From Variovorax paradoxus (GTDB taxonomy: Bacteria > Pseudomonadota > Gammaproteobacteria > Burkholderiales > Burkholderiaceae_C), in assembly GCF_029919115.1 (NCBI RefSeq), contig NZ_CP123990.1, forward strand, positions 2,728,001-2,792,000: a DNA stretch of 64,000 bases. The letters are read 5' to 3'. The notes under the pieces are model-generated. The model had not been told where the DNA came from and did not search any database. It was given only the letters and a program-made list of their open reading frames with translations. A program made the position numbers and the translations under genes. Shown one piece after another: positions 20,618-30,078 of this stretch (positions are counted from its first letter, which is position 1; every line of letters starts with the position of its first letter).

Positions 20618-21133
20618 ATGGCAGAGATCATCGCCCCCGCACAACAACAAAACCTCCGAGGCGGCGCGGCGCCCGCCGTTTCCAGCCGGCTGGAGGTCGT
20701 GACCTTCACGCTCGGCCAGGAAGAGTACGGAATCGACATCCAGAAGGTGCAGGAGCTGCGCGGCTACGACGCGGTGACGCGCATTGCCAATGCGCCGGAG
20801 TACATCAAGGGCGTGGTGAACCTGCGCGGAATCATCGTGCCGATCATCGACATGCGCATCAAGTTCCAGCTGGGCGCACCTACCTATGACCAGTTCACGG
20901 TGGTGATCGTGCTGAACATCGGCGGTCGCGTGGTGGGCATGGTGGTGGACAGCGTATCGGACGTGATCACGCTGAGCGCAGAGCAGATCAAGCCCGCGCC
21001 GGAGATGGGCGCCGTGCTGGACACGGACTACCTGATCGGTCTGGGCACGCTGGACGAGCGGATGCTCATCCTGGTGGACATCGACAAGCTGATGTCCAGC
21101 GACGAGATGGGCCTGATCGAAAAACTCACCTGA
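20618..21133 (+). CDS. cheW: Chemotaxis coupling protein CheW (intact copy)
   Basis: Bridges receptors and CheA in the membrane-associated array. It has 171 residues. It begins with a short Gln/Ala-rich leader, then [21 protein letters not shown] (from about residue 29), [16 protein letters not shown] (about 67-82) and [11 protein letters not shown], the CheW core. It follows flgJ with 10 nt and a GAAGGAA ribosome-binding site. It is the only intact cheW in the window; a second, broken copy lies at 24357-24774. Confidence 0.96.
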   Translation: MAEIIAPAQQQNLRGGAAPAVSSRLEVVTFTLGQEEYGIDIQKVQELRGYDAVTRIANAPEYIKGVVNLRGIIVPIIDMRIKFQLGAPTYDQFTVVIVLNIGGRVVGMVVDSVSDVITLSAEQIKPAPEMGAVLDTDYLIGLGTLDERMLILVDIDKLMSSDEMGLIEKLT

Positions 21134-21158
21134 CATCGATGCATACGGAGCAACCGAA

Positions 21159-22877
21159 ATGAAGAACCTGAAAATCGGCACACGGCTTGGCATCGGTTTT
21201 GCCCTGGTGCTGGCACTCATGGCGTGTATTGCAGGCATCGGCGTGTTCCGTTTGCAAGGCGTGGGCCAGGCGGTACAGGAGATGGTGGAGCGCTCGCTCG
21301 TCAAAGAGCGGCTGGCCGCCAACTGGCTGCTCAACACCAGCAGCAACAGCGTGCGCACCTTCGCGCTGGTCAAGAGCAACGATGCGCAAGTGCAGGAGTA
21401 CCTGCAAAAGCACATGAGCAAGACCAGTGCGAGCATTTCCGAGACGCAGTCCAAGCTGGAGGCCATGCTCGATTCGCCCGAAGAGCAGGCGATCAGCGCC
21501 GACATCAAGGAAAAGCGCAGCCAGTACGTCAACCTGCGCAACGCCATTCTCAAGCTGAAGAGCGAAGGCAAGGAGGGCGAGGCCGCCACGCTCACCAACG
21601 ACAAGCTGGTGCCCATGCTCGACGTGTATGACGCGAGCATTCGCAGCATGCTGACGCACCAGGCAGAGCGGATCGACAAGGCCGCAGACGCCGTGGAAGG
21701 CCTCAACCGCGCGGGCCGTGCCAACGTGATTGTGCTGGCCGTGGTTGCGCTGCTGCTCGGCGCCGTGCTGGCATGGCTCCTTACGCGCAGCATCACGCGC
21801 CCGCTGAACGAAGCGGTGCGCGTGGCGCAAACCGTTGCGGGCGGCGACCTCACGAGCCATATCGAATCGTCGTCCACCGACGAGACGGGCCTCTTGATGC
21901 AGGCCCTGAAGAACATGAACACGAGCCTCGCGACTGTGGTCGGCGGCGTGCGCACCGGCACCGACGCCATTGCCACGGCCTCGGGCCAGATCGCCGCAGG
22001 CAATCAGGACCTGTCTTCCCGCACCGAAGAACAGGCCAGCTCGCTCGAAGAAACGGCAGCCTCGATGGAAGAGCTCACCTCTACCGTGAAGCAGAACGCA
22101 GACAACGCGCGGCAAGCCAACCAGCTGGCCCTGTCCGCGTCCGAAGTGGCAATCAAGGGCGGCAATGTCGTCGGCCAGGTGGTCGACACCATGGCGTCGA
22201 TCAATGCGTCGTCCAAGAAGATCGTCGACATCATTGGCGTGATCGACGGCATTGCCTTCCAGACCAACATCCTCGCCCTCAACGCCGCAGTGGAAGCAGC
22301 ACGTGCCGGTGAGCAGGGCAGGGGCTTTGCGGTCGTCGCCTCCGAAGTGCGCAGCCTGGCGCAACGCTCGGCCGCAGCCGCCAAGGAAATCAAGGGCCTG
22401 ATCGACGACTCGGTCGGCAAGGTCGATGTGGGCAGCGCCCTGGTGGGCGAAGCCGGCAAGACGATGGAAGAGATCGTGAGCGGCGTCAAGCGCGTTGCCG
22501 ACATCATCGGCGAGATCACCGCCGCGAGCCAGGAGCAGAGCACCGGCATCGAGCAGGTGAACCAGGCCATCTCGCAGATGGACCAGGTGACGCAGCAGAA
22601 CGCGGCGCTGGTCGAAGAAGCGGCCGCCGCGGCGCAATCCATGCAGGAGCAGGCCGCCAGCCTCGTGAGCGCGGTGAGCGTGTTCAGGCTGGAGCCTGGC
22701 GCGCAGCCGCAGCGCAGCGAGCTGACGTTCGCGGCGCCTGCGACACGAACGGCAATCGGGCCCCTCAAGGCCGTTCCCAGGGGCCTGCGCCCAGCGCTGG
22801 GCGGCAAGAGCGAGGCTGCCGCACCCCGGCAACTGGCCGCGGCCAGCACCGCAGCCGGCGATTGGACGGAATTTTGA
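21159..22877 (+). CDS. Methyl-accepting chemotaxis protein 1 (four-helix-bundle type)
   Basis: Transmembrane chemoreceptor, 572 residues. TM1 is about residues 8-30. The periplasmic domain (about 31-187) is all-helical, matching a four-helix-bundle sensor. TM2 is about 188-210, followed by HAMP (to about 262) and a full signalling hairpin. The hairpin tip [22 protein letters not shown] is present near residue 367-388 (given as its start and end). The C-terminus ends DWTEF after a flexible linker, the tether motif bound by CheR or CheB in other receptors. Ligand unknown. It is 25 nt after cheW. Confidence 0.94.
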   Translation: MKNLKIGTRLGIGFALVLALMACIAGIGVFRLQGVGQAVQEMVERSLVKERLAANWLLNTSSNSVRTFALVKSNDAQVQEYLQKHMSKTSASISETQSKLEAMLDSPEEQAISADIKEKRSQYVNLRNAILKLKSEGKEGEAATLTNDKLVPMLDVYDASIRSMLTHQAERIDKAADAVEGLNRAGRANVIVLAVVALLLGAVLAWLLTRSITRPLNEAVRVAQTVAGGDLTSHIESSSTDETGLLMQALKNMNTSLATVVGGVRTGTDAIATASGQIAAGNQDLSSRTEEQASSLEETAASMEELTSTVKQNADNARQANQLALSASEVAIKGGNVVGQVVDTMASINASSKKIVDIIGVIDGIAFQTNILALNAAVEAARAGEQGRGFAVVASEVRSLAQRSAAAAKEIKGLIDDSVGKVDVGSALVGEAGKTMEEIVSGVKRVADIIGEITAASQEQSTGIEQVNQAISQMDQVTQQNAALVEEAAAAAQSMQEQAASLVSAVSVFRLEPGAQPQRSELTFAAPATRTAIGPLKAVPRGLRPALGGKSEAAAPRQLAAASTAAGDWTEF

Positions 22878-22887
22878 ACTAATGGCC

Positions 22888-22914
22888 TCAAGTCTTGCGC
22901 GCACCTGCCGATAA
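22888..22914 (+). promoter_or_regulatory. Sigma-28-type promoter before receptor 2
   Basis: TCAA (22888-22891), N15, GCCGATAA (22907-22914). The -10 half is a perfect match to the sigma-28 consensus and the spacer is right; the -35 half differs by one base. The receptor 2 ATG is 47 nt downstream, so this receptor may have its own late promoter. Confidence 0.7.
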
Positions 22915-22961
22915 ACCTGTCGACAGGACCGCACAAAAGACATCCACCCTAGGAAGAGACT

Positions 22962-24335
22962 ATGTTCAACCGTTTGAATCCCCGTGGCCTTCGCATCGGC
23001 CAGAAGCTCGGGCTGTTCACGGCCAGCGCCATCATGGGCGTGGCGGCCTTGACAGCCCTTTTCCTGATTTCCGAGCGAAAGCTCATCATGGAAGAGCGGC
23101 AAGCCAGCGTGCGCCAGGTGGTCGAAAGCGCCCACGGCCTGCTGAGCCATTACCACGGGCTCGTGGCCAAGGGCACCCTGACCGAGCCGCAGGCCAAGGA
23201 GCAGGCCATGCAGGCGATTCGCGGCCTGCGCTACAGCGGCACCGAGTATTTCTGGATCAACGACATGCAACCGCGCATGGTGATGCATCCGATCAGCCCG
23301 GCGCTGGAGAACAAGGATCTTTCGTCCAACAAGGACGCCAACGGCAAGCGGCTGTTCGTCTCGTTCGTCGACACCGTCAAGGCCAGCGGCGCGGGCTTCG
23401 TTCCCTATCTGTGGGCCAAGCCGGGCAGCGACAAGCCGGTGCCCAAGGTTTCCTACGTCAAGGGCTTCGAACCCTGGGGCTGGATCATCGGTTCGGGCGT
23501 CTATGTGGACACGGTGCAAACCACGATCATGGGCCGGATCATCGCCCTGTCGATCGGTGCGGCGGTGCTGGCCGCAGCGCTGCTGGCCCTGGGCTGGGCA
23601 ATTTCACGCGGCCTGCTGAAACAGCTCGGCGGCGAGCCCGCAGACGCGACGGCCATTGCGCACCGCATCGCCGACGGGGACCTGGCGGTTCGCATCGACC
23701 TGAGGCGCGGCGACCAGGAGAGCTTGCTGCACGCAATCCAGGGCATGCGCAACAGCCTTGCCAAGGTGGTGGGCGAAGTGCGCACCGGCACCGATGCCAT
23801 CGCCACCGCTTCGGGCCAGATCGCCGCCGGCAACCAGGACCTGTCTTCGCGCACCGAAGAGCAGGCCAGCTCGCTCGAAGAAACAGCCGCCTCGATGGAA
23901 GAGCTCACCTCTACCGTGAAGCAGAACGCAGACAACGCCCGCCAGGCCAACCAGCTGGCCCTGTCGGCTTCTGAAGTGGCCGTTCGCGGCGGTGGCGTGG
24001 TGAGCCAGGTGGTGGACACCATGGGCTCCATCAACACATCGTCCAAGAAGAACGCGGCACTGGTCGAAGAAGCAGCCGCCGCGGCGCAGTCGATGCAGGA
24101 GCAGGCCGCCAGCCTGGTAGGCGCGGTGAGCGTGTTCAAGCTCGAAGGCGGCGCAGCCTCTTCGGCTCAGCCAGACGCACGGCTCGCCTCTGCCGCAGCC
24201 AAGTCGGCGCGCCCCTCCGAATCCTCTCCGAAGCCGCGGCGCGCCGCGCCGGCCAGGAAGACCCAAGAAGCACCTTCGTCGTCCCCGCAGCTGGCCATGG
24301 CCGGTGCGGCCGGCGGCGACTGGACAGAGTTTTAA
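22962..24335 (+). CDS. Methyl-accepting chemotaxis protein 2 with Cache sensor and deleted signalling tip
   Basis: The 457 residues have a recognisable front: TM1 about residues 18-37, a single-Cache-type periplasmic domain (about 38-188, with EYFWINDM and GWIIGSGVYVDTV), TM2 about 192-214, and a HAMP-like start QLGGEPADA. The signalling domain is normal up to SSKK at residue 363 and then jumps straight to [13 protein letters not shown]. Compared with receptor 5, 378 nt (126 codons) are missing in frame, including the whole CheA/CheW-binding tip. The tail and terminal DWTEF are intact. It is likely inserted in the membrane but unable to control CheA, unless the assembly is wrong here. Confidence 0.85.
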   Translation: MFNRLNPRGLRIGQKLGLFTASAIMGVAALTALFLISERKLIMEERQASVRQVVESAHGLLSHYHGLVAKGTLTEPQAKEQAMQAIRGLRYSGTEYFWINDMQPRMVMHPISPALENKDLSSNKDANGKRLFVSFVDTVKASGAGFVPYLWAKPGSDKPVPKVSYVKGFEPWGWIIGSGVYVDTVQTTIMGRIIALSIGAAVLAAALLALGWAISRGLLKQLGGEPADATAIAHRIADGDLAVRIDLRRGDQESLLHAIQGMRNSLAKVVGEVRTGTDAIATASGQIAAGNQDLSSRTEEQASSLEETAASMEELTSTVKQNADNARQANQLALSASEVAVRGGGVVSQVVDTMGSINTSSKKNAALVEEAAAAAQSMQEQAASLVGAVSVFKLEGGAASSAQPDARLASAAAKSARPSESSPKPRRAAPARKTQEAPSSSPQLAMAGAAGGDWTEF

Positions 24336-24356
24336 GCCAACAGCAACAGGTTTTCG

Positions 24357-24774
24357 ATGACTGCTACCCCAACCAAACAAACCGCGGACACCCGCAACGC
24401 CGCAACGTCCCGGCCCGGCCGGCCTCTGGAATTTCTTTCCTTCACGCTCGGCCAGGAAGAGTACGGAATCGACATCCAGAAGGTGCAGGAGCTGCGCGGC
24501 TACGAACCAGTTCACGGTGGTGATCGTGCTGAACATCGGCGGTCGCGTGGTGGGCATGGTGGTGGACAGCGTGTCGGACGTGATCACGCTGAGCGCAGAG
24601 CAGATCAAGCCCGCGCCGGAGATGGGCGCCGTGCTGGACAAGATGGGCGCCGTGCTGGACACGGACTACCTGATCGGTCTGGGCACGCTGGACGAGCGGA
24701 TGCTCATTTTGGTGGACATCGACAAGCTGATGTCCAGCGACGAGATGGGCCTGGTCGAGAAGATCGCCGCCTGA
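24357..24774 (+). pseudogene. cheW: cheW second copy, disrupted by deletion and frameshift
   Basis: The start ([14 protein letters not shown]) differs from the first cheW, but 67 nt from 24439 to 24505 are identical to 20703-20769. After CGGCTACGA the sequence jumps to the part equivalent to 20889 in the intact gene: 119 nt are missing, shifting the frame. The rest, in another frame from about 24506, encodes the normal CheW end ([11 protein letters not shown] to [11 protein letters not shown]). It also has a 21-nt tandem duplication (24622 and 24643, MGAVLDK unit). No full CheW can be translated without frameshifting. Confidence 0.88.
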
Positions 24775-24824
24775 TCTGGCCGCGCTGAGAAAGAGATAGA
24801 GAGAGTCAGAGAGAGAAGAAGTTC

Positions 24825-26477
24825 ATGCAAGCGTTCTACAACCTCAGGATTGCGACCAAGCTGCTCGTGTCCTTTGTCGCTGTCCTGGCGTTGACCGCGG
24901 TGCTCGGTGTCGTGTCGGTACTGCAGCTTTCAAAGGTCAACCAGATGTCGACCGACATCGCCACCAACTGGATGCCTTCGGCCCAGTCGCTGCTCGAGAT
25001 GAGGGGCCTGATGGCCCGCTACCGCTCCGAGGAAATGCAGCACCTGCTGTCGACGTCGCCCGAAGACGCTGCGCACTACGAGAAGTCGATGGCTGCGATC
25101 TGGGAGGGATTGGGCAAGGCGCGTGGGCAATACGAGGCGCTTATTTCCGAGCCGGAAGAAAAGAAGATCTATTCGGACTACGCGAAAACGCTGGGCCTGT
25201 ATGCGCAGGAACACGAGAAGGTCGTGGCCCTCTCCCGCGCGCAACAAAAGACGGAGGCAGTGGCGCTCATCCGCGCGAATGCATCGAAGCTGAACCACCA
25301 GCTGACGGAGATGATCGACCGGCTTGTCGCCCTCAACGTCGAAGGCGGCAAGCAGGCAAGCGCCAATGGCGACGCCATCTATGCGCGGGCGCGGCTGTGG
25401 ATTCTGGCGCTTCTGCTGGGCAGCATCGGATTGGGCTTTGTGCTCGCGCTGTGCATTGCACGCATCGTTGCGCGGCCGCTGTCCGAAGCGGTTGAAATTG
25501 CGCAATCGGTGGCGTCGGGCGACTTGACGAGGCGTATCGAAGTCCAGAGCCGCGATGAGACGGGCCAGCTGATGCAGGCGCTCCAGAGCATGAACACGAG
25601 CCTTGCCAACGTGGTCAGCGGCGTGCGCACGGGCACCGATGCCATCGCCACCGCTTCGGGCCAGATTGCCGCCGGCAATCACGACTTGTCTTCACGCACC
25701 GAAGAACAGGCCAGCTCGCTCGAAGAAACAGCTGCCTCGATGGAAGAGCTTACCTCTACCGTGAAGCAGAACGCCGACAACGCCCGCCAGGCCAACCAGT
25801 TGGCCCTGTCGGCTTCTGAAGTGGCCGTTCGCGGCGGTGGCGTGGTGAGCCAAGTGGTGGACACCATGGGCTCCATCAACACATCGTCCAAGAAGATCGT
25901 CGACATCATCGGCGTGATCGACGGCATCGCCTTCCAGACCAACATCCTGGCGCTGAACGCAGCGGTCGAAGCCGCGCGGGCCGGTGAACAAGGCCGCGGC
26001 TTTGCCGTGGTGGCCTCCGAAGTGCGCAACCTTGCGCAGCGCTCGGGCGCAGCCGCCAAGGAAATCAAGGGCCTGATCGACGACTCCGTGGGCAAGGTCG
26101 AAGCCGGCAGCCGCCAGGTGGCCGAAGCGGGCCGCACGATGGACGAGATCGTGGACAGCGTCAAGCGCGTGACCGACATCATGGGCGAGATCACGGCGGC
26201 GAGCCAGGAGCAGAGCACCGGCATCGAGCAGGTGAACCAGGCGATTGCGCAGATGGACCAGGTGACCCAGCAGAACGCGGCACTGGTCGAAGAAGCAGCC
26301 GCCGCGGCGCAGTCGATGCAGGAGCAAGCCGCCAGCCTTGTCGGCGCCGTGAGCGTGTTCAAGCTGGACCAGCCGCAACAGGCTGCACCCGCCTTCCGCC
26401 AAACGAGCGCCAGTCAAACAAGCGCACCGCGGGCGTCGTCCGGCGCGCACCACGGCATGAGGTTGATCGAAGCGTGA
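24825..26477 (+). CDS. Methyl-accepting chemotaxis protein 3
   Basis: Chemoreceptor, 550 residues. TM1 about residues 12-34, a helical periplasmic domain (about 35-190) of four-helix-bundle type, TM2 about 191-213, HAMP, and a complete signalling hairpin with the conserved [20 protein letters not shown] tip segment. Methylation-region stretch is [18 protein letters not shown]. It ends in GMRLIEA and lacks the DWTEF tail found on receptors 1, 2, 5 and 6. Its signalling DNA is identical to that of receptor 5 over 473 nt. A GA-rich leader (24786-24821) precedes the ATG. Confidence 0.93.
   Translation: MQAFYNLRIATKLLVSFVAVLALTAVLGVVSVLQLSKVNQMSTDIATNWMPSAQSLLEMRGLMARYRSEEMQHLLSTSPEDAAHYEKSMAAIWEGLGKARGQYEALISEPEEKKIYSDYAKTLGLYAQEHEKVVALSRAQQKTEAVALIRANASKLNHQLTEMIDRLVALNVEGGKQASANGDAIYARARLWILALLLGSIGLGFVLALCIARIVARPLSEAVEIAQSVASGDLTRRIEVQSRDETGQLMQALQSMNTSLANVVSGVRTGTDAIATASGQIAAGNHDLSSRTEEQASSLEETAASMEELTSTVKQNADNARQANQLALSASEVAVRGGGVVSQVVDTMGSINTSSKKIVDIIGVIDGIAFQTNILALNAAVEAARAGEQGRGFAVVASEVRNLAQRSGAAAKEIKGLIDDSVGKVEAGSRQVAEAGRTMDEIVDSVKRVTDIMGEITAASQEQSTGIEQVNQAIAQMDQVTQQNAALVEEAAAAAQSMQEQAASLVGAVSVFKLDQPQQAAPAFRQTSASQTSAPRASSGAHHGMRLIEA
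25854..26326 (+). repeat. 473-nt tract identical to receptor 5 (29337-29809)
   Basis: Compared base by base, 25854-26326 and 29337-29809 show no difference. The tract spans the hairpin tip and adjoining methylation helices. Flanking sequence differs by scattered third-position changes, so the perfect block suggests recent gene conversion or duplication. Confidence 0.85.
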
Positions 26478-26526
26478 GTTTTCTTCGGCCCTCGATCGCC
26501 GATCCATTTCACTCCACCACCCCATC

Positions 26527-28188
26527 ATGAACTTCCTCTCCAACGTGCGTATCGGAACGCGCCTGGCCATCGGCTTTGGCCTGGTTCTCGCCCTGACGCT
26601 GGTTTCGGCCGCTTTTGCGCTGGTGACTGCGCGCAACAACGCCGAAGCCACCCGCCAGATGATGCAGAGCCCGCTCGCAAAAGAGCGCCTCATTTCCGAC
26701 TGGTACGTGCTCACCTACTCGGCCATTGCGCGCACCGCAATGATCGCCCGGAGTACCGACCAAGCGCTTCCGGTCACTTTTGCCGATGTCATTTCCGACA
26801 GCGTCAAGAAGGGTGGGGAAACCATGGCCAAGGTGGAGGCGCTGCTCGTCACCGACCTGGAGAAGTCGACCTTCAAGAACATTGTCGAGCTGCGTGCCAA
26901 GTACCAGGCCGCCAAGGATGCAGTGCAAAAGGCCAAGACCGGCGGCAACCCCGCGGAGGCAGAGGCCGTCTTCAAGAACACCTTCGAACCGGCCGCCAAG
27001 GCCTACGAAACGCGCGTGCTCGAACTGCTGGCCCTCGAGCGCAAGGCCATCGACGACATGAGCCATGCCATCGACGCCGCGAACGAGCGCGGTTTCAACC
27101 TCCGCATCTTCATGACGGCATTGACGCTGGTGCTGGGCGCGCTTTGCTCCTTCCTGATCGCACGCAGCGTGACGCGGCCCCTCGGCCATGCGGTGAAGGT
27201 GGCAGAAACCGTGGCAAGCGGCGACCTCAGCTCGGCCATCGACACTGGCGCGCGCGACGAGACCGGCCAGCTCATGAGCGCGCTGAAGCACATGAACGAC
27301 AGCCTCGCCAAGGTGGTGGGCGAAGTGCGCACCGGCACCGACGCCATTGCCACCGCTTCGGGCCAGATTGCCGCCGGCAACCAAGATTTGTCTTCACGCA
27401 CCGAAGAACAGGCCAGCTCGCTCGAAGAAACAGCCGCCTCGATGGAAGAGCTCACCAGCACGGTGAAGCAGAACGCCGACAACGCGCGCCAAGCCAACCA
27501 ACTTGCGCTCTCGGCTTCCGAGGTTGCGGTCAAGGGTGGTGGTGTGGTCGATCAGGTCGTCGACACCATGGCGTCGATCAACGCGTCGTCCAAGAAGATC
27601 GTCGACATCATCGGCGTGATCGACGGCATCGCGTTCCAGACCAACATCCTCGCCCTCAACGCTGCCGTTGAAGCCGCGCGGGCCGGTGAACAAGGCCGCG
27701 GCTTTGCCGTGGTGGCCTCCGAAGTGCGCAACCTCGCGCAGCGCTCGGGCGCAGCCGCCAAGGAAATCAAGGGCCTGATCGACGACTCCGTGGGCAAGGT
27801 CGAAGCCGGCAGCCGCCAGGTGGCCGAAGCGGGCCGCACGATGGACGAGATCGTGGACAGCGTCAAGCGCGTGACCGACATCATGGGCGAGATCACGGCG
27901 GCGAGCCAGGAGCAGAGCACCGGCATCGAGCAGGTGAACCAGGCGATTGCGCAGATGGACCAGGTGACCCAGCAGAACGCGGCACTGGTCGAAGAAGCAG
28001 CCGCCGCGGCGCAGTCGATGCAGGAGCAGGCCGCCAGCCTGGTCGAGGCCGTCAGCGTGTTCAAGCTGGACAGCAACAACACCGCATCGCGCCCGCTCGC
28101 ACAGGTGCACGCCAAGCTGCAACCGGCGCTGCCCTCGCGCAGGGCAATGCCCGCATTGGCAGCGGCCGGCGGCTGGGAGGCCTCCTGA
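26527..28188 (+). CDS. Methyl-accepting chemotaxis protein 4
   Basis: Chemoreceptor, 553 residues. TM1 about residues 11-34, helical periplasmic domain (about 35-190), TM2 about 193-213, HAMP and a complete signalling hairpin. The sensor domain differs from the neighbours and contains [19 protein letters not shown]. The C-terminal tail shares [17 protein letters not shown] with receptor 5 but ends in AGGWEAS, without the DWTEF tether. A hairpin terminator candidate follows at 28215. Confidence 0.93.
   Translation: MNFLSNVRIGTRLAIGFGLVLALTLVSAAFALVTARNNAEATRQMMQSPLAKERLISDWYVLTYSAIARTAMIARSTDQALPVTFADVISDSVKKGGETMAKVEALLVTDLEKSTFKNIVELRAKYQAAKDAVQKAKTGGNPAEAEAVFKNTFEPAAKAYETRVLELLALERKAIDDMSHAIDAANERGFNLRIFMTALTLVLGALCSFLIARSVTRPLGHAVKVAETVASGDLSSAIDTGARDETGQLMSALKHMNDSLAKVVGEVRTGTDAIATASGQIAAGNQDLSSRTEEQASSLEETAASMEELTSTVKQNADNARQANQLALSASEVAVKGGGVVDQVVDTMASINASSKKIVDIIGVIDGIAFQTNILALNAAVEAARAGEQGRGFAVVASEVRNLAQRSGAAAKEIKGLIDDSVGKVEAGSRQVAEAGRTMDEIVDSVKRVTDIMGEITAASQEQSTGIEQVNQAIAQMDQVTQQNAALVEEAAAAAQSMQEQAASLVEAVSVFKLDSNNTASRPLAQVHAKLQPALPSRRAMPALAAAGGWEAS
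27736..28074 (+). repeat. 339-nt tract identical to receptor 5 (29517-29855)
   Basis: 27736-28074 and 29517-29855 read the same at every position, running from the second half of the signalling hairpin into the start of the tail. The upstream boundary is a single C/T difference. The tract overlaps the block shared by receptors 3 and 5, so all three have been homogenised. Confidence 0.8.
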
Positions 28189-28214
28189 GCACCCTGCCTT
28201 TGCGGACTGAAAAA

Positions 28215-28239
28215 GCACCGGCGCAAAAGCGGCCGGTGC
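28215..28239 (+). terminator. Possible terminator after receptor 4
   Basis: An 8-bp perfect stem (28215-28222 with 28232-28239), 9-nt loop, A-run before it and a T-rich stretch (CCTTTTCTT) about 7 nt after. Reasonable but not canonical. Confidence 0.45.
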
Positions 28240-28304
28240 ACACAACCTTTTCTTGCGGCAAGCGCGTATGGCGTGCTGTTGCCCTTTCCTGATCTTCTGG
28301 AGTC

Positions 28305-30026
28305 ATGAGCATGTTTCTGAGCAATATTTCAATCGGCAAGCGGCTGGCCGTCGTGATCGGCGTGATCCTCGCCCTGTCTCTTACGAGCAGCGTGCTTGCC
28401 GTGCTGAAGCTCCGGCAGATCGGCGAAGAAATCAACGCAATGGTCGAGAAGAACATCAAGACCGAACGCGCCGGTGCCGACTGGCTGCGCAACACCAACT
28501 CGGGCGTGCAGCGCGCCGCGGCCATTGCCAAGAGCAGCGACGCAAGCCTGATTGCCTACTTCGCACCCGCCACGGCGCTCTCCATCAAGGAGACCAATGA
28601 GCTGCAGAAGCTCATCGAGGCGCACATGGACACGCCGGAAAAGCGCCAGCTGTACGAGAAGGTCGGGGAGCTTCGCAAAGCCTACCTCGCGGCCCGCGAA
28701 GAAGTGAGCAAGGCCAAGCTGGCGGGCGACCTCGAAGGTGCCAACCGGATCTTCAACGAACGGTTCGAGCCCACATCGCGCAGCTATCTTGCGGGCGTGC
28801 AGCAAATGGTAGATGCCGAGCGCGTGCAGCTCGACGCCGCGGCCGAGCGCAGCAAGGAGATGCGCGCCAACACCAGCCTGATGCTTGTCATCTTCGGCGC
28901 GCTGTCGCTGGGCCTTGGCCTGGTGCTCGCCTGGCTGCTCGTTCGCAGCATCACGCATCCGCTGCGCCGCGCCGTCGAAGTGGCCGAAGCGGTTGCCGCA
29001 GGCGACCTGACCAGCCGCATCGAAGTGACGACGAAGGACGAAACCGGCCAGCTCATGCACGCCCTCAAGGGCATGAACGGCAGCCTTGCCAAGGTGGTGG
29101 GCGAAGTGCGCACGGGCACCGACGCCATCGCCACCGCTTCAGGCCAGATCGCCGCCGGTAACCAGGACCTGTCTTCGCGCACCGAAGAACAGGCCAGCTC
29201 GCTCGAAGAAACGGCCGCCTCGATGGAAGAGCTCACATCTACCGTGAAGCAGAACGCCGACAACGCCCGCCAGGCCAACCAGTTGGCCCTGTCGGCCTCC
29301 GAAGTGGCCGTGCGCGGCGGTGGCGTGGTGAGCCAGGTGGTGGACACCATGGGCTCCATCAACACATCGTCCAAGAAGATCGTCGACATCATCGGCGTGA
29401 TCGACGGCATCGCCTTCCAGACCAACATCCTGGCGCTGAACGCAGCGGTCGAAGCCGCGCGGGCCGGTGAACAAGGCCGCGGCTTTGCCGTGGTGGCCTC
29501 CGAAGTGCGCAACCTTGCGCAGCGCTCGGGCGCAGCCGCCAAGGAAATCAAGGGCCTGATCGACGACTCCGTGGGCAAGGTCGAAGCCGGCAGCCGCCAG
29601 GTGGCCGAAGCGGGCCGCACGATGGACGAGATCGTGGACAGCGTCAAGCGCGTGACCGACATCATGGGCGAGATCACGGCGGCGAGCCAGGAGCAGAGCA
29701 CCGGCATCGAGCAGGTGAACCAGGCGATTGCGCAGATGGACCAGGTGACCCAGCAGAACGCGGCACTGGTCGAAGAAGCAGCCGCCGCGGCGCAGTCGAT
29801 GCAGGAGCAGGCCGCCAGCCTGGTCGAGGCCGTCAGCGTGTTCAAGCTGGACAGCCACGTGGCATTGCGCCCGCTTGCGCAGGTGCACGCCAAGCTGCAA
29901 CCGGCGCTGCCATCGCGCAAGGCCATGCCTGCGCTGAAGGGCCCGGCCCGTGCCGCGGCGGAAGCCAAGTCTCCTCCCAGGCTTGCCGCAGCGCACGCCG
30001 GGTCTGGCGACTGGACCGAGTTCTGA
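28305..30026 (+). CDS. Methyl-accepting chemotaxis protein 5
   Basis: Chemoreceptor, 573 residues. TM1 about residues 11-34, helical four-helix-bundle-like periplasmic domain (about 35-188), TM2 about 190-212, HAMP, full signalling hairpin, then a long Ala/Pro/Lys linker ending GDWTEF. A CTGGAG ribosome-binding site precedes ATG 28305; an internal ATG two codons later is also possible. It shares long identical DNA tracts with receptors 3 and 4 and serves here as the reference for the deletion in receptor 2. Confidence 0.94.
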   Translation: MSMFLSNISIGKRLAVVIGVILALSLTSSVLAVLKLRQIGEEINAMVEKNIKTERAGADWLRNTNSGVQRAAAIAKSSDASLIAYFAPATALSIKETNELQKLIEAHMDTPEKRQLYEKVGELRKAYLAAREEVSKAKLAGDLEGANRIFNERFEPTSRSYLAGVQQMVDAERVQLDAAAERSKEMRANTSLMLVIFGALSLGLGLVLAWLLVRSITHPLRRAVEVAEAVAAGDLTSRIEVTTKDETGQLMHALKGMNGSLAKVVGEVRTGTDAIATASGQIAAGNQDLSSRTEEQASSLEETAASMEELTSTVKQNADNARQANQLALSASEVAVRGGGVVSQVVDTMGSINTSSKKIVDIIGVIDGIAFQTNILALNAAVEAARAGEQGRGFAVVASEVRNLAQRSGAAAKEIKGLIDDSVGKVEAGSRQVAEAGRTMDEIVDSVKRVTDIMGEITAASQEQSTGIEQVNQAIAQMDQVTQQNAALVEEAAAAAQSMQEQAASLVEAVSVFKLDSHVALRPLAQVHAKLQPALPSRKAMPALKGPARAAAEAKSPPRLAAAHAGSGDWTEF

Positions 30027-30078
30027 ACCGCGTTCCAAAGAGTTCCAGCGACTTTCAACGTTTCTCAGGAGGAAAAAC

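Noticed and set aside
25854..29855. Identical receptor tracts as insertion sequences
   Set aside because: No transposase, terminal inverted repeats or target duplications; they are coding segments of receptors.
28784..30058. Long minus-strand open frames opposite the receptors (also 30661-31695, 22004-22936)
   Set aside because: They recur wherever the conserved signalling domain is, as the antisense of one repeated sequence. No signal of a real protein.
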